The notes under the pieces were generated by a model, which made no database searches, was not told where the DNA came from, and saw only the letters and a program-made list of their open reading frames with translations. A DNA stretch of 64,000 nucleotides. Source: Sphaerolaimus hirsutus. Taxonomy: Eukaryota > Nematoda > Chromadorea > Monhysterida > Sphaerolaimidae. Every line of letters starts with the position of its first letter. The first letter of the stretch is position 1. This document shows, in pieces, positions 46,940-58,787 of this stretch. The translations under genes were made by a program, and so were the position numbers. The stretch covers positions 7,068,001-7,132,000 of the forward strand of contig OZ038458.1 of NCBI GenBank assembly GCA_964036195.1, given 5' to 3'.

Positions 46940-48639
46940 CATGACTTTTGACACTTTGCATGACATTTCACATTTCACAGGGCATTTACATGGTCTGGGA
47001 GTGCCCCAACCCCAGGTTACGTTCACAATTGCCATGCAAAAAATCTGAATGTCAAAGAAATACTAGCGTGCGTGCGCGGGTCGAAATAACGCGAGAACAA
47101 GCTGGGAATAAAAATTATGTATTTCCGGTAAAATCCACTAACGGTTCCACTGGGTGCGACTGCGGACATGCGGGAGAAACTTCAGTGGTACATGATAAAT
47201 AGAACATAACTAAATACTTAGAGATGTGCAAAGCGCCAGAGTTTTAGCGCCAAGCGCCCATGGTTCCAGTGCACTTTTGCGCCAATCGCCAAAAGCGCCA
47301 TGACGCTTTTTGCTTTGGCGTTAGCGCCAGGCGCCATGGTGCTTTTACATCACTAAACACATCATATGATTTCTAAAAGCGAACCTCACCCCAGCACTAA
47401 TTAATAATGTGGCATTGTAATGTATTTGATAGCAGGGGGTTTTCAGAACCCCAGCCCCCCTTAGCGCACAAAACCTGCTGAATGATATGATTGGTGTTAA
47501 ATTTTCAATGGCCATAAAATTGTACTACTATGCACGATATTTTTACAATTTTGATATGATTTGCACTCAACGACCAAGAATAATCATTTATCTACCACAA
47601 GTGAAAAATTTGGCCATTAGATCAGGGACAAAAAATGCAACTAGTGAATTTAGATGTCTAAGCCAAGTAAAACCAGGTATTTCACCTCGAAACCTTTACT
47701 TGTCACTTGTTTTTTTTGAAAACTCGTCTGGACACTCACTGTTCTTCATGGCACTTGTCCACTGGTGAAGTCGGCACTCCCAGACCCTGTAAATTGCCAC
47801 GTAAAATGGAAAGTGTCAAACATCATATAAAATGTCCTGTAAAATGGCTAACTTTCTGTAATTTTTACCGGTGTTTTGACATTTCACACGGTTGGGAGTG
47901 CCTCCAGCCTCCAGGTGCACAGAGAGAACATGCTTACAGGGTAACGCAAGCCCTGCAACAGACACGGGCTTAAACTCGATCGCGATCAAAAGTCTAACAT
48001 CAACTTCTCAGCTAGATTAGCCAGATTTTCAACGTCAAGGGCGGGCGCCAGGCGCCAACCCCCAGCACCAATTCCAGTGTCCACTCGATGCAGTGCCCTG
48101 CACGGATACGCACGCATACGCATGCTACCCGATGCAGGGCGCTGCATGGAACGCTTTCTCGCTCTGGTCGACTATAGAGCATGAATGGGCGGTAATTCAA
48201 TTTGCCGCCCGACCATCTATACAACTGTCGCGGTGATAAGCATGTGCTGGTTTTGTAGTTGCGACTGCCGCCTACTTGTGAAGTTTTAAGTGGGCCGGGG
48301 GGGGGGGGGTTCTTAAGTAGAAAGTGGCGGTTCTTAAGTGGCGCGTGAAGGAATTGTGGTGACAGAAATGATGTCAGAATTTTTTAATTTGAAAAACGTG
48401 TGAAGTTGAATAATTTATGCTTGATAGCCATTGGTTATGGCGCATAAAGTATCCAGCAGTTCCGTATAGCATGTTGACGCTAAAATTTTTGAACTTTTTT
48501 CATATATTTATCTTGTATACACAACTAGAGGTAATGAAATATCATCCAAACCATAGTTACCATGGTGAATAAGTGATGTCTTGAAAGAGTGACAAAATTC
48601 TCTCGCGAAAAGCAGGTATCATCAAAACGTGCAAACCCC

Positions 48640-49019
48640 GGTTTCCTCGAAATACCCCCAGGGGCTTTTTGATAGGGGAGGGGGTTAATTCGAGGAGGGC
48701 GTAATTATTTCGCCAGAAATTTTCACGAAGGAAAGCAGTAAAGAAGGCGTCATAACATACCAAAACTGCTTATAGATATGATCAGACGTAATATATTTGG
48801 ACATTTTCACGTAGATTTATACACAAACTAGTTTACGTTTAGCTACGAGTTTGTGATGCACATTCGCAGCAATAGATACATAATGTAGATTGTATACATG
48901 ATATACATCACTCCAGACGCGGAGTATTTCGTGGGAGTCTATTTTTTATCTGCTCGATCAGACCTGGGGGTATTTCGAGGGGAGGGGGTTAATTCAAGGG
49001 TATTTCGAGGAAATACGGT
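48640..49019. mobile_element. MITE-1 element, copy B
   Basis: Partner of 22213-22610. The right end (gaggaaatacggt) is intact; the left end is mutated. Internal length differs by a few small indels. Confidence 0.7.
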
Positions 49020-49834
49020 ATACAAATTGCACATTCTTACAAGCTAGCGTATGACCGATAAGTAGGCATGCATGTAAATATCTAAAAATACTTACTATAG
49101 TCTTCCATATAGACTATATAATAAAAGAAGGGAAAAATGTAGCAATTTTCCCTCAGCTACTGAACATGGTCTGAAATCTAAGCGGCAGTTCATTGGTGCG
49201 TAAAATCTAAGTGCTACGCTTCGCTGGGATTTTCGCGGATTTTTCAGACAGAAAAGGTATCCAAATGCCCTCTGATAATAAATAGTGTATTTACATTGTA
49301 TTTGCCACTTTTGGAATTTTTTGTGTGTATTTTTATCAGCTTATTTTCCAATTTGAGAGACAACAACAAAGTTTATAATGAACAGAGTTTGGCCAAACTC
49401 GAAGTGTACATAAAAATAAAATTACTGGGTATCATAGAATATTTATCTGAATAGCAAACTGAATATTATTTACACTCTACAAAATCACAAGAAAAATGAA
49501 TACAGACAAAAAAACGTAGTGCAATGTCTAAGAAGAGCGTAAAAGGATCTCGTACATTTTCATTACCAAAATCGAATTTGCAAAACCATAAGTATCCAGA
49601 AATTTACTTTTAACAATTAGAAAGGGTCATGCACGATGAGTGCGATATCATACATACAGTACATCTTCAAATAAACCCCCAGGATTTATTTCACCGTACT
49701 AGAATATTGCCTGGGGAGTTATTCAAGCAGGATGCTAATTCGTTATCAGAAGCTTAAAAAAAGTTTAGCATTTACCAAATTATTGTTTTAACTTGTTGTT
49801 TTTTTCTCACCATAATCGTGGGAATGATCGTATT

Positions 49835-50219
49835 ACCGTATTACCTCGAAATACCCCCATGGGGTATATTATTTCGCCAGCAAAATTTGAGGGGGGTTCA
49901 TTCGAGGGGGGGGGGTTATTATTTCGTCAGAAATTTTCGTAAGGATCGTAGTAAATAGTAGGCATTTGCGTACCCAAAACAGGTAATAAATGTTCCTAAC
50001 AGGATATGTTGGGACATAAAAACGTAGATAGCTGCACAAACTAGTCTATGTGTAGCTGCAATGGAAATTAGCAGTAATATACATCATGTACATTGCATAC
50101 GAGATGTATTTATTACGTACATGACCTACATCATTCCGAAGGGGGGTGGGGGTATTTCGAGTAGGGGTTTATAATTTCCCCAGCCCATTTTGAGGCGGGA
50201 TAATTCGAGGTAATACGGT
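49835..50219. mobile_element. MITE-1 element
   Basis: The ends ACCGTATTACCTCGAAATAC and its near-inverse (gaggtaatacggt) are each flanked by TA. The two ends share the same variant (ttacc instead of ttccc), which suggests a sub-family. Confidence 0.75.
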
Positions 50220-51374
50220 AATTCAAATGTAATTAATTCACATTCAGACTCATTCTATTGAACACCGTTTCATACTGTTGAGAAATTTTTAGGACCCGTG
50301 ATGGAATTTTCAAGGTGGGGTTGTCAAATCAATTACATCAGGACTTTTTAGGAGTAAAAACTCTTTGGAGGGTGACATGTCAAAGTCAAAATATTCTCTT
50401 TTACAATACTCAATTATTATTTTGCATAACCAGTTTTGCATATGCAAATGCGCCAAGGCCAGAAATCACAATTGATCTATGACCATTTACATTTTTTCAT
50501 CACTTACATGTTCACGGTCCACTGCACCAGAGGATTATCTTGTAAATAAATACATATGGGCAGATTTATACAAAGAACTTATTGACACATGAGGATTTAA
50601 GCTTACAAAATAAAATGGAAGATTCTGTTCCCGTTTGGTGGATTGGAAAGGAAATTTGGCAGCAATTTGGGGCTGAAAAAACAACGAAATATTTATCTGC
50701 AAAGATTTCACATCGTTCTGAAACGAAGATGCGATAGGTAGTGCTAAATGTTTACGCGCATACCTAAGTAATTCGCATGGAACATAATAAATAATAACGT
50801 AGAATATCTGCAGTGCAATAAAACAGCAGGAGAATTCAATTGGCGAAACCATTTTTATTATTTTCATATTATTCATAATAACGACAGTGCAGCGATGTGT
50901 ACATTTGTAGGGATGGCCGCCATTTTTTCAACCTTCAAAAAATATCCCGCAATGTAAACCAGGAGGAAGGGCCGCTTAAAGGGCACAACCTTTGTGTGCC
51001 GACATTCACCTAGAAATATGTCACCATTTTGATGTATTTATTATAGTTGTGTAGGCTGTATGAATATTTAGGAAATAAATATACAGCTTTGGCAAGTGGA
51101 AAAAGTGGATTTTTAATACAACATTTAGGTAAAAACGAGGTGTGTGTCGGTCGGTAAGCACCTTGAATGTTTCTTTAAAGGTGATGTGTTTGAATTTTGT
51201 CTTTATATACAAAAACTAGCAACCTCCCACGCCAGTAACTCCAGCCCGGTTTTACAATAGTGCTGTCTACTTTAGAAAAAAAATATGGAAATGGTGTAAT
51301 CTAGAGCTAGACTATAAACCCGAAAAGTGTTTCACCACAGAAAAGATCTTCTGACAGAAAGTCAATATTTGAAG

Positions 51375-51777
51375 ATTGTTAACGCCCCCCCCCTACCCAG
51401 GCCAGACAGAAAAGTTGCTGAGAATGGCACTTTTTTATAGTAATTTTGTAGTTTGTTTACAGGAATTTTGTACGCAAGCGCGCATTTTGCACCTCTCACA
51501 ATCTCTCTTATTGTTATGTACCTCGTCACAGGGTAAAAACCTGCTTCAAATGACCAAATGCGGTACCATTTTCATACATTTAGGTATATATTTTCTTATA
51601 TTGTATGCCGTGGCGCCAACGCCAATTACACCATGGCGTGGCGCCTACGAATGGCGCCAGCGCCATAACCGCATTCCGCAAGTACAGGAGTCAAATTTTA
51701 GCGGGGGCGATGCCCCCCTGTTCGCTGGGCTCCGTATACAATCCTCCCCCCACTCAAAAATCCTGGCTACGCCACTG
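51375..51777. mobile_element. hAT-A element, left end eroded
   Basis: The right terminus atcctggctacgccactg and interior (cgcaagcgcgc, gcgccaacgcc, ccatggcgtggcgcc) match other hAT-A copies. The left end is not recognisable. Confidence 0.6.
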
Positions 51778-52936
51778 CACCTGAGTGAAGAACCTAAATT
51801 TTCTATTTTTACACAGCATTTGGTGCACAATTTTTCATGTGATTTTTTGATAAAAAATATGGTGGTATTTCATGTATAGAATTCAGTCTGACCACCATAC
51901 AATCAAAATGCAAATGCAATTTGAAGCAACTGGACCATGTCTGGAGTGTCACTATTATGTATTTGTATGAAGTGACTGCATAAGCTCAATATAAGAAACT
52001 ACTTCCATGGAATTACATACATTTCTGGACAAAACTGCCCATGGCAATAATATATTTATGATGATAGTAGCATACATTTGTTAAACAAGATATGCTAAAT
52101 TCATTTGAATTGGCTACACAGAAGTAGGTGAATATACCGAAGAAGGTCATACATCTACAGTATCACAACAAATACATTACTTCCTTTGATTGAGTGTTTG
52201 TAACAGTATAGAAAGACACAGTTACAAAGGTTAAATGTTAAGGGCAGGGAATGAGTGCATCAATCATTTGTGAACAAAGTATATTTATTTGGTTTGTTCA
52301 TGAACTACATGGGCTCATGGAATTCATGGAATTCAAGATCATGGAATTCAAGCAACCCCGCACATGGTTAAGTTACAAAGTGACAAGTCAAAATACTTGC
52401 CATACGTTTTTATTCGGTTATTACCTGACTTTGGATTGTTATCAATAACACGTTTCTAAATAAATCACTTATCACGCTTTGACAAGGTACAGTGCATGCC
52501 AGCCATTAGTTATAATTACTTTCATGTCCATGTATTTATGGCACATGAAATGTCCGCTTTACAAATTCTTATAGGTTTAGCGCCAGGTGGCGTATTGCAC
52601 AGGCAAAAAGGACCTATCCTAAGCTTTTCTCATGGACACAGAGCATTCTGATCCCAGACAAGCTAAACACGCTACAGTAATCAACTAAGAGAAGCCATTT
52701 TCACGCTTTTTTCACTCAAGTCTGAAAAAGTCCTTCAAACTCAATTTGTCACTCAGACATCTAGAAATTCTCCGCCTGTGCCGCAACCTGGTCATGTATA
52801 TGACAGCCCCTAATTTGCGACACTAAAATACAGTAATTTGATGACGCAAAAGCATGGACACGATCAAGGACGTAGCCAGGGGGGGGGGGGGGCGGGGGGG
52901 CGGCCGCGGCTGAAAATTCGCCCCCGTCGCTGTATA

Positions 52937-53250
52937 TGTAAACTGCCGGTCAATATAAACTGGATTTCGCTCAAAAATTTTTCAAAAGTTTGTAGTTCGA
53001 TCTAGGAAGGGAGTTCAGCCAAGGTGTTTGTATTATTGGATAGCCCTAACATTTGTCTACTCGCACCTCCGGGGGGACCCCTGTGGCTGCGGGGGTGCAG
53101 CCACAGGGGTCCCCCCAGGGGTGCGAGTAGACAAATGTTAGGGCTATCCAAAAATACGAACACCTTGGCCGAACTCCCTTCCTGGATCAAACTACAAACT
53201 TTTGAAATTTTTTTGAGCGAAAGCCAGTTTATATTGACCGGCAGTTTATG
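52937..53250. repeat. Foldback of about 314 bp, arms about 150 bp
   Basis: The arms (taaactgccggtcaatataa and its inverse) meet at a short loop near 53092 between two copies of a ctgtggctgc-type sequence. It lies inside the hAT-A shell, not shared with the hAT-A copies at 23689 or 30316, so it is probably a separate insertion or captured segment. Confidence 0.75.
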
Positions 53251-53271
53251 TAAAATACATACAAGTACAGC

Positions 53272-54558
53272 TAGGGTTGGAAAAAAAACGTTTTTTTTTA
53301 CTCGTTTTTTTTTTTAAAACAACGTTTTTTTAAGATAAAAAACGTTTTTTTTTAAAAAACAACGTTTTTTTTAAAAGCTCCCAGATATGACCTTGTGTCA
53401 ACATATATAGGTATATCAGACAATGGCAATACTCTGTGATGTTATATATGACCATATAATGGCTGTTGAGCCATGGGATAGCATTATAAGTGGTGATTTG
53501 TGTCAAAAATATCCATCTTTTTGTCGATATGTTTGTATATCGCCTTGTAATGTTCGTGACTTCAGGTAAAGTTTGGCACGGAATAGTGATGAAAAAGGAG
53601 GTTGGTACTTTGGGAGTGAAGTTACACACTGTGGAGGTACATGGAAGCACATTACCTCAATATTACATACTACGCCGACATATGACCGCTTATTAACCCA
53701 TGGTAGCATATATAAATGGATACTTTGATACTAAAAATGCCACAAAACCAATGAAAACAACCATGTCAATTTGTCAATTTGTGTGTGAAATTGCGCGCTT
53801 GCGCGTAGGGTTCAAACGGGATCCCGATCCCGATCCCGGACCCTGTGAGATTCCGGGATTTAGCAGTCCCGATCCCGATCCCAAAACCCCAATCCCGATC
53901 CCGAAATCCAAAAATACCAATCCCGATCCCGATCCCGAAAACTTTCAAATCCCGATCCCGATCCCGAGAATCTCCCAAGTCCGAATCTCCCAAGTCCGGG
54001 ATCCCGATCCCGGAAAAAATAGTGGAAATTATAAAAAGTGAAAAAATGACATTTTTGTATGCAAAAATGTGAACACAAACCCCCAGCGTCCATTTTATGT
54101 CACTTTTCTGGCATCCAACAGTGTTTTGAGACCTTTATGAACAACTGTGAATGCCAGAACAGTGATGAAAATCTCTATCCCTAGACCCCAATCCCGATCC
54201 CGAAAAAATGACAATCCCAATCCCGATCCCGTGACCCCAATCCCGGCCAATCCCGATCCCGATCCCGATCCCGAAATCTCAAAATACCAATCCCGATCCC
54301 GATCCCGATCCCGAAACCCCAATCCCGATCCCGATCCCGATCCCGAAATCTCAAAAAGTGAATCCCGATCCCGATCCCGAAAAGTCAATCCCGTTTGAAC
54401 CCTACTTGCGCGCCAAAATTTTGCAAAATACCTAGTGCTTAGTACTGAAAATTTCGGTCGATGTTTTAAAAAAAAAACATTTCGGACGTCATGTTTTAAA
54501 AAAAACAAACTTTTTTTTAAAATAAAAAACGTTTAAAAAAAAACATCGGCCAACCCTA
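53272..54558. mobile_element. hAT-C element nested in hAT-A
   Basis: It starts TAGGGTTGG followed by A/T runs and aacgttttttt units, and ends ggccaacccta. The flanking octamers AGTACAGC (53264-53271) and AGTACATC (54559-54566) agree at seven of eight. The related element is 16736-17417. Confidence 0.85.
53806..54404. mobile_element. hAT-B element with GATCCC hexamer arrays, nested in hAT-C
   Basis: The ends are TAGGGTTCAAACGGGAT and its inverse. The exact target duplication CTTGCGCG (53798-53805, 54405-54412) is taken from a motif native to hAT-C. The interior is mostly blocks of the hexamer atcccg between short unique spacers, giving long repetitive frames on both strands that are not genes. 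Confidence 0.92.
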
Positions 54559-54802
54559 AGTACATCACTATTTGGCGCCAATGTCAACGCCAATGGCGCC
54601 ATGGCGCTGGCGCCAAGGCGCCATTCCTTCACCACAGGGGTCAAATTTAGGGGGGGGGGCGCCGCCCCCCCCCCCCCGTTCGCCGAGCTCCGTATACAAT
54701 CCGCGCCCCCCCGCTCAAAAATCCTGGCTACGTCCCTGGACACGATCCCTGATGCGGATAGGGAACGCCCGCAGGAAGGAGGGATAAGTTCGAAGCGGCA
54801 AA

Positions 54803-55262
54803 ATAATTGAGGCGTCCAATTCTAAAAGTCGACAAGTCCAAAATATGAAAATTTCTAGTTAGGCCCGGAAACGTCATCTGGGGCTACTTCTGCACATTTT
54901 TCATCATTTTCCATAAATTTTTTGACCTCACATGCCCATATGGCAAAGTGCCAAATTTGACATTTTTTGGGATAAATGCAAAAAGTTTGGGTAAGAAGGC
55001 GACAAGTCCATTTCCCTCCCAAAAACAGTTTTGCTCTGACCGAATGAAATTTTATGGACACCCCATTTTTCACATATACGTTGAGATTAGGGGCTGACAA
55101 TTTGATACTTTATTGTCAACATATGGAACTTAATGGAAAGCATGAGAGAGCCAAATTGGACACGCACCACGGGCCTGGAATTGGGTCTGAAACTTAAAAT
55201 GCGATTTACTCAAAATCGCATTTTGTGGACTTGTCGACTTTTAGAATTAGACACCTCAATTG
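54803..55262. mobile_element. MITE with AATTGAGG ends
   Basis: Inverted ends of about 37 bp (aattgaggcgtccaattcta and the inverse of its partner at 55226-55262) bound about 460 bp. The internal sequence is unique in this window. No target duplication is clear. Confidence 0.7.
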
Positions 55263-56423
55263 TTTTAGATAAGTGATGGACATTGCGCCATTTTTTACGG
55301 CGGCAAATTCAATTTTTGGTTTCTAGACGTTTCTTAATTTTCACCACGTTTACTGATGCGTTCAATTGAGTGTATTTTTTCTACTATATTTTCAGCAAAA
55401 ATGTCATCGAGATCAGATGTAGCAAAATCGATGAGGGGTAAATAGATTTCTTCCCTTTTCTGGCTTCTACGCAGGGGTCTCCAAGATTTTGGCCCTCACG
55501 GGGGCTGGATAGATAGCAAATCGCTCCTCCGGAGGGATAGACAGCTGAAAAAAATTTTATGGGGGGGGCTTGGGGGGGGGGGCTCGCGGGGGCAAATATA
55601 GCCAAAAAAATTGCCTCCGGGATAGATAGCTGAGCGGCCTCCGGGATAGATAGATAGCTGGGGGATTTGGGGGGGGGGCAGCTCCCCCCAGCCTTCCTCC
55701 CTCGGAAACCCCTGCTTCAACGGTTAAAATTTAGAACGTTCTTGCGGCTGAAAATATCATTTTTCGGCTTTTCTCAAATTTGAGAAGATCGTAAACATTT
55801 TTCACAGACAAAAATAGCTAGGTGTATAAACTGGATTGGGGGGCGGGCATCGATCACCCCCCAGAAAACCCCCGCTCGTATGTTTTAATGGCGCTGGTAA
55901 TCTACCAAAGGTGCGTGGCGCCTTATTGTCTGGCGCTTTTCAATGTCAATCTCGCATGAACAAAGTGCCTAATCGGCCCGACAAGCCTCAGCAATTATAA
56001 TATGCCAATTCTGTGTCGCCTGGGTTAATCAGCGTTGTTTTATGTCGGGTTGCAAAAAAAAACCTATCTGATAAATCTGGCTACAAGAGAAAACTGCCGC
56101 CTGATTAAAACAAGGGTTGCAATAGGAATTCAACAATGCACTTGACAAGCACACCCTTTTTCATTTAACAAGGTCCCATGTCCCATTTGTCAGGGAAGAA
56201 GTAAAGCTATTTACATTCAAGTGACAAGTAAAGCTGTACGTGGTAAGTGAAGCGACATTTACAAGTGAAAAGTATTTGCATTTACAAATTTACTTCTCAC
56301 TTGTAATAGTTGATATCACTTGAAAATCTTCAACAGATTCGATACAGATATGAGTGAACATTTCCAAGTTCACATTATTTACAGTTAAACTTATGGCTTC
56401 ATAAACCTACCTAATTTTCAGAC

Positions 56424-56626
56424 AGTTGGGGAGTTCCATTCCAAAAGTTCACCAAAAGTTTGTGGTTACAAAAATTGTAGAGAAATGTCGGATCTATCGG
56501 AAAAGTGCAAGGCAAGCTTTGTCGCCCAAACATAGCGCCGTCGGGCCATCGTCAAACTTTAAAATGCGATTTTGAAAAATTGAAAATCTTGGATATATGC
56601 GTTTTTGGAATGAAACTCCCCAGTTA
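56424..56626. mobile_element. Short MITE with TGGGGAGTT ends
   Basis: The end tggggagttccattccaaaa is inverted at 56602-56621 with one mismatch. The roughly 200-bp element has no coding sequence. Its target duplication is unclear. Confidence 0.6.
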
Positions 56627-57582
56627 ACGTTATACGTACGGCGCTTCAACATGATAAATCAACAAATATTAACGTGCCACTTGGTACAGCGTATGGCGTG
56701 AAATAAATTCTTAACAATGCGCTTCTATTTCTAAGCTTTCTTTCCTCTTGTCACTTTCCTTGTCACTTTCACTTGACACTTTACTAAAGTGACCGCTGAT
56801 GTGTACAATAAATCCCCGAGTGTTATCATTACTAATCAAACATACCTAGTATACTCGGCGGACGGTATAGTATTTTTGCGTCCAAAATTACTTATTCACC
56901 GTGTTTATCTGAATAATTCCACCGGGGATTTATTTTTTCGTCAGATATTTTTGAGGGGGAAACTATTCAAGAGGGGGGAATTATTCAAGTGGGGGAATTA
57001 TTATTTCCTCAAAATTTTCAAGTATGTTTCCATCACACAACATACACATGTAGGTCCAGTTTCCATTCGTAGTGCACACTCCTTTGCATCCTTACACTGA
57101 ATGTGCCGCAATTGTATTCGATGAATCAAACGAGGCACTGCTATTTTGCTTGGTTTGATTTCATCGATTGTCTTTTTAATAAATGTTCATTATTTATTCT
57201 CCATCATTGTGGGGGGGGATTATTCAAGTGGAGGAATTATTTTTTCCTCACTTGTTTAGTAGGGGGGAATTATTCGAGAGGGGAATTATTCAAGTGGGGG
57301 AATTATTCGAGTAAATATGGTATGCAATTTCACAAAAAAAAAATTCAAAAAGAAAAAGGCGAAGTCGTGTACAAGCAATGAATGTTTTGTTCCTGAAACT
57401 TTTCTTGGAAATTTTGATTTTAAATATGAACGATGACGTAATAATGGGGTGTTTCCTACTGACGCACCACCCCTGTGGAGCGTCAGGTGAGAATAATGGT
57501 TTGCATGCGGTCCGCGGAGTATATATTTTACGCAATCACATCCACGTAATACAGGCTTAAAGCCATGAAACAGGATTCACAT

Positions 57583-58119
57583 CAGAGTTGTTAAAAGTAG
57601 TGAACTTTTTTAACAGTAAACGTAAACGTAAAGTATTTTTATTTTATTCACACATGCGTACAGAAAACGTAAAGTATTTTATTTTTACTGTTACATCGCG
57701 TAAAAAGTGAGTAAAATAGTTTTTGCCAGAGAAAACATAAAAAATTAGTATTTTTTCAAGGAAAACGTAAAAATAGGTATTTTTTCTCACAGAAAACGTA
57801 AAAGTGAGTATTTTTCTCACAAAAACAACAACATAAAAATTGGTGTTTTTTCAATTTTTACTCTGCAATACATCAAAGATATGTGTTTTTCTCTCCTGAT
57901 AAGTATTTCTTAGGAAAATCTCCTATGTTTGTCACTTTCTATCTGACAAAATGACATTTTCTGTCCCCTTAAAATACGTTTTCTGTACTCGCGTACTTTC
58001 ATAAAGTACGCGAGTATGTGGGTACCGGTATTTTTTTCGGGGGGAAACGTAAACGTATTTACGCAGTACGCGAGTATACGTCTTTACCGAGTAAACGTAA
58101 ATACGTTTTAACAACTATC
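57583..58119. mobile_element. hAT-D element, copy B only
   Basis: The ends are CAGAGTTGTTAAAA and, inverted, GATAGTTGTTAAAA. The target duplication ATTCACAT is exact (57575-57582, 58120-58127). Copy A has a single ATTCACAT at about 23276 with no insertion. The interior is rich in aaacgt units. Confidence 0.9.
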
Positions 58120-58354
58120 ATTCACATGAACCATTTGCGGCCGCCATTAATCTACGGTAGATCGTAAAATTGCTTTGAAGAGAAATTATGATTGGAAAAA
58201 TCGGTTCTTAAAAAATTACGGTTATTTAGGACAAGGGGTAAATTTTAATTAAAAAGGAACACAACTAAAAGAATAGAATTGAAAAGAACATAAGAGAAGT
58301 ACAGAAGAGAATTTAAAAGGATTCCGCCACTAGACGGGAGTATGATAAATATAT

Positions 58355-58787
58355 ACCGTATTTCCTCGAAATACCCCCCGGGGTGATTGTTTCAGAGTGA
58401 GAATTTTGAGGGGGGTTAAACGAGGTGGGGGGTATTTCGAGGGGGGGCTTATTATTTCGCCAGAATTTTTTGGAAATTCTAGTACTAAATTGTCGTATGA
58501 AACGTACGCAGACGTAGAAAAATGCAACAATAACCGCTATATATGAGTCTATTGACTTATATAAGCATGTAACACTGTTCTAACGTAACAATTCATTGTT
58601 TTTTACGTGTGTTTAGCGTAACCCGAATCAACATTGTTTGTACGTTCTCTGTACACTTAATTTGGGGGGGGGGGGGGTATTTCGAAGGGGGGGGGGGCTA
58701 ATAAATTCATAGTGGCCATCTTGTGTGAGTATTTCGAGACAGGGGGGGGGGGTATTTCGAAGGGGGGATATTTCGAGGAAATACGGT
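58355..58787. mobile_element. MITE-1 element, uninterrupted
   Basis: The ends ACCGTATTTCCTCGAAATAC and its inverse bound 433 bp. It is the counterpart of 23512-24344 without the hAT-A insertion, which makes it a good reference copy of the family here. Confidence 0.8.

Larger units (their letters stand above)
45364..49216 (+). repeat. Duplicated block 1, copy B (partner 19005-22810)
   Basis: Same orientation as copy A, offset about 26.4 kb. It starts immediately downstream of the satellite region. After 49216 the sequence continues into material that in copy A is replaced by the gap. Confidence 0.9.
52865..54738. mobile_element. hAT-A element, outer shell of a three-level nest
   Basis: The ends are CAAGGACGTAGCCAGG and its near-inverse. 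The target duplication GACACGAT is exact (52857-52864, 54739-54746). Inside are the foldback 52937-53250 and the hAT-C element 53272-54558, which itself holds the hAT-B element 53806-54404. Without these the shell would be under 300 bp. Confidence 0.9.
49217..57534. other. Segment between the duplicated blocks in copy B; transposon-rich, no supported gene
   Basis: About 8.3 kb without a supported gene. It holds the elements listed separately. It also has opposed tcacttgt and acaagtga motifs at 56215-56335, cagctatctat-type repeats at 55430-55720, and ACCGTATTT-like fragments at 56890-57320. In copy A the corresponding position is the 200-N gap plus about 215 bp. Confidence 0.5.

Noticed and set aside
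53700..54398. Arg/Asp/Pro/Ser repetitive frames resembling a low-complexity protein
   Set aside because: They are the GATCCC hexamer arrays of the hAT-B element read in different frames.
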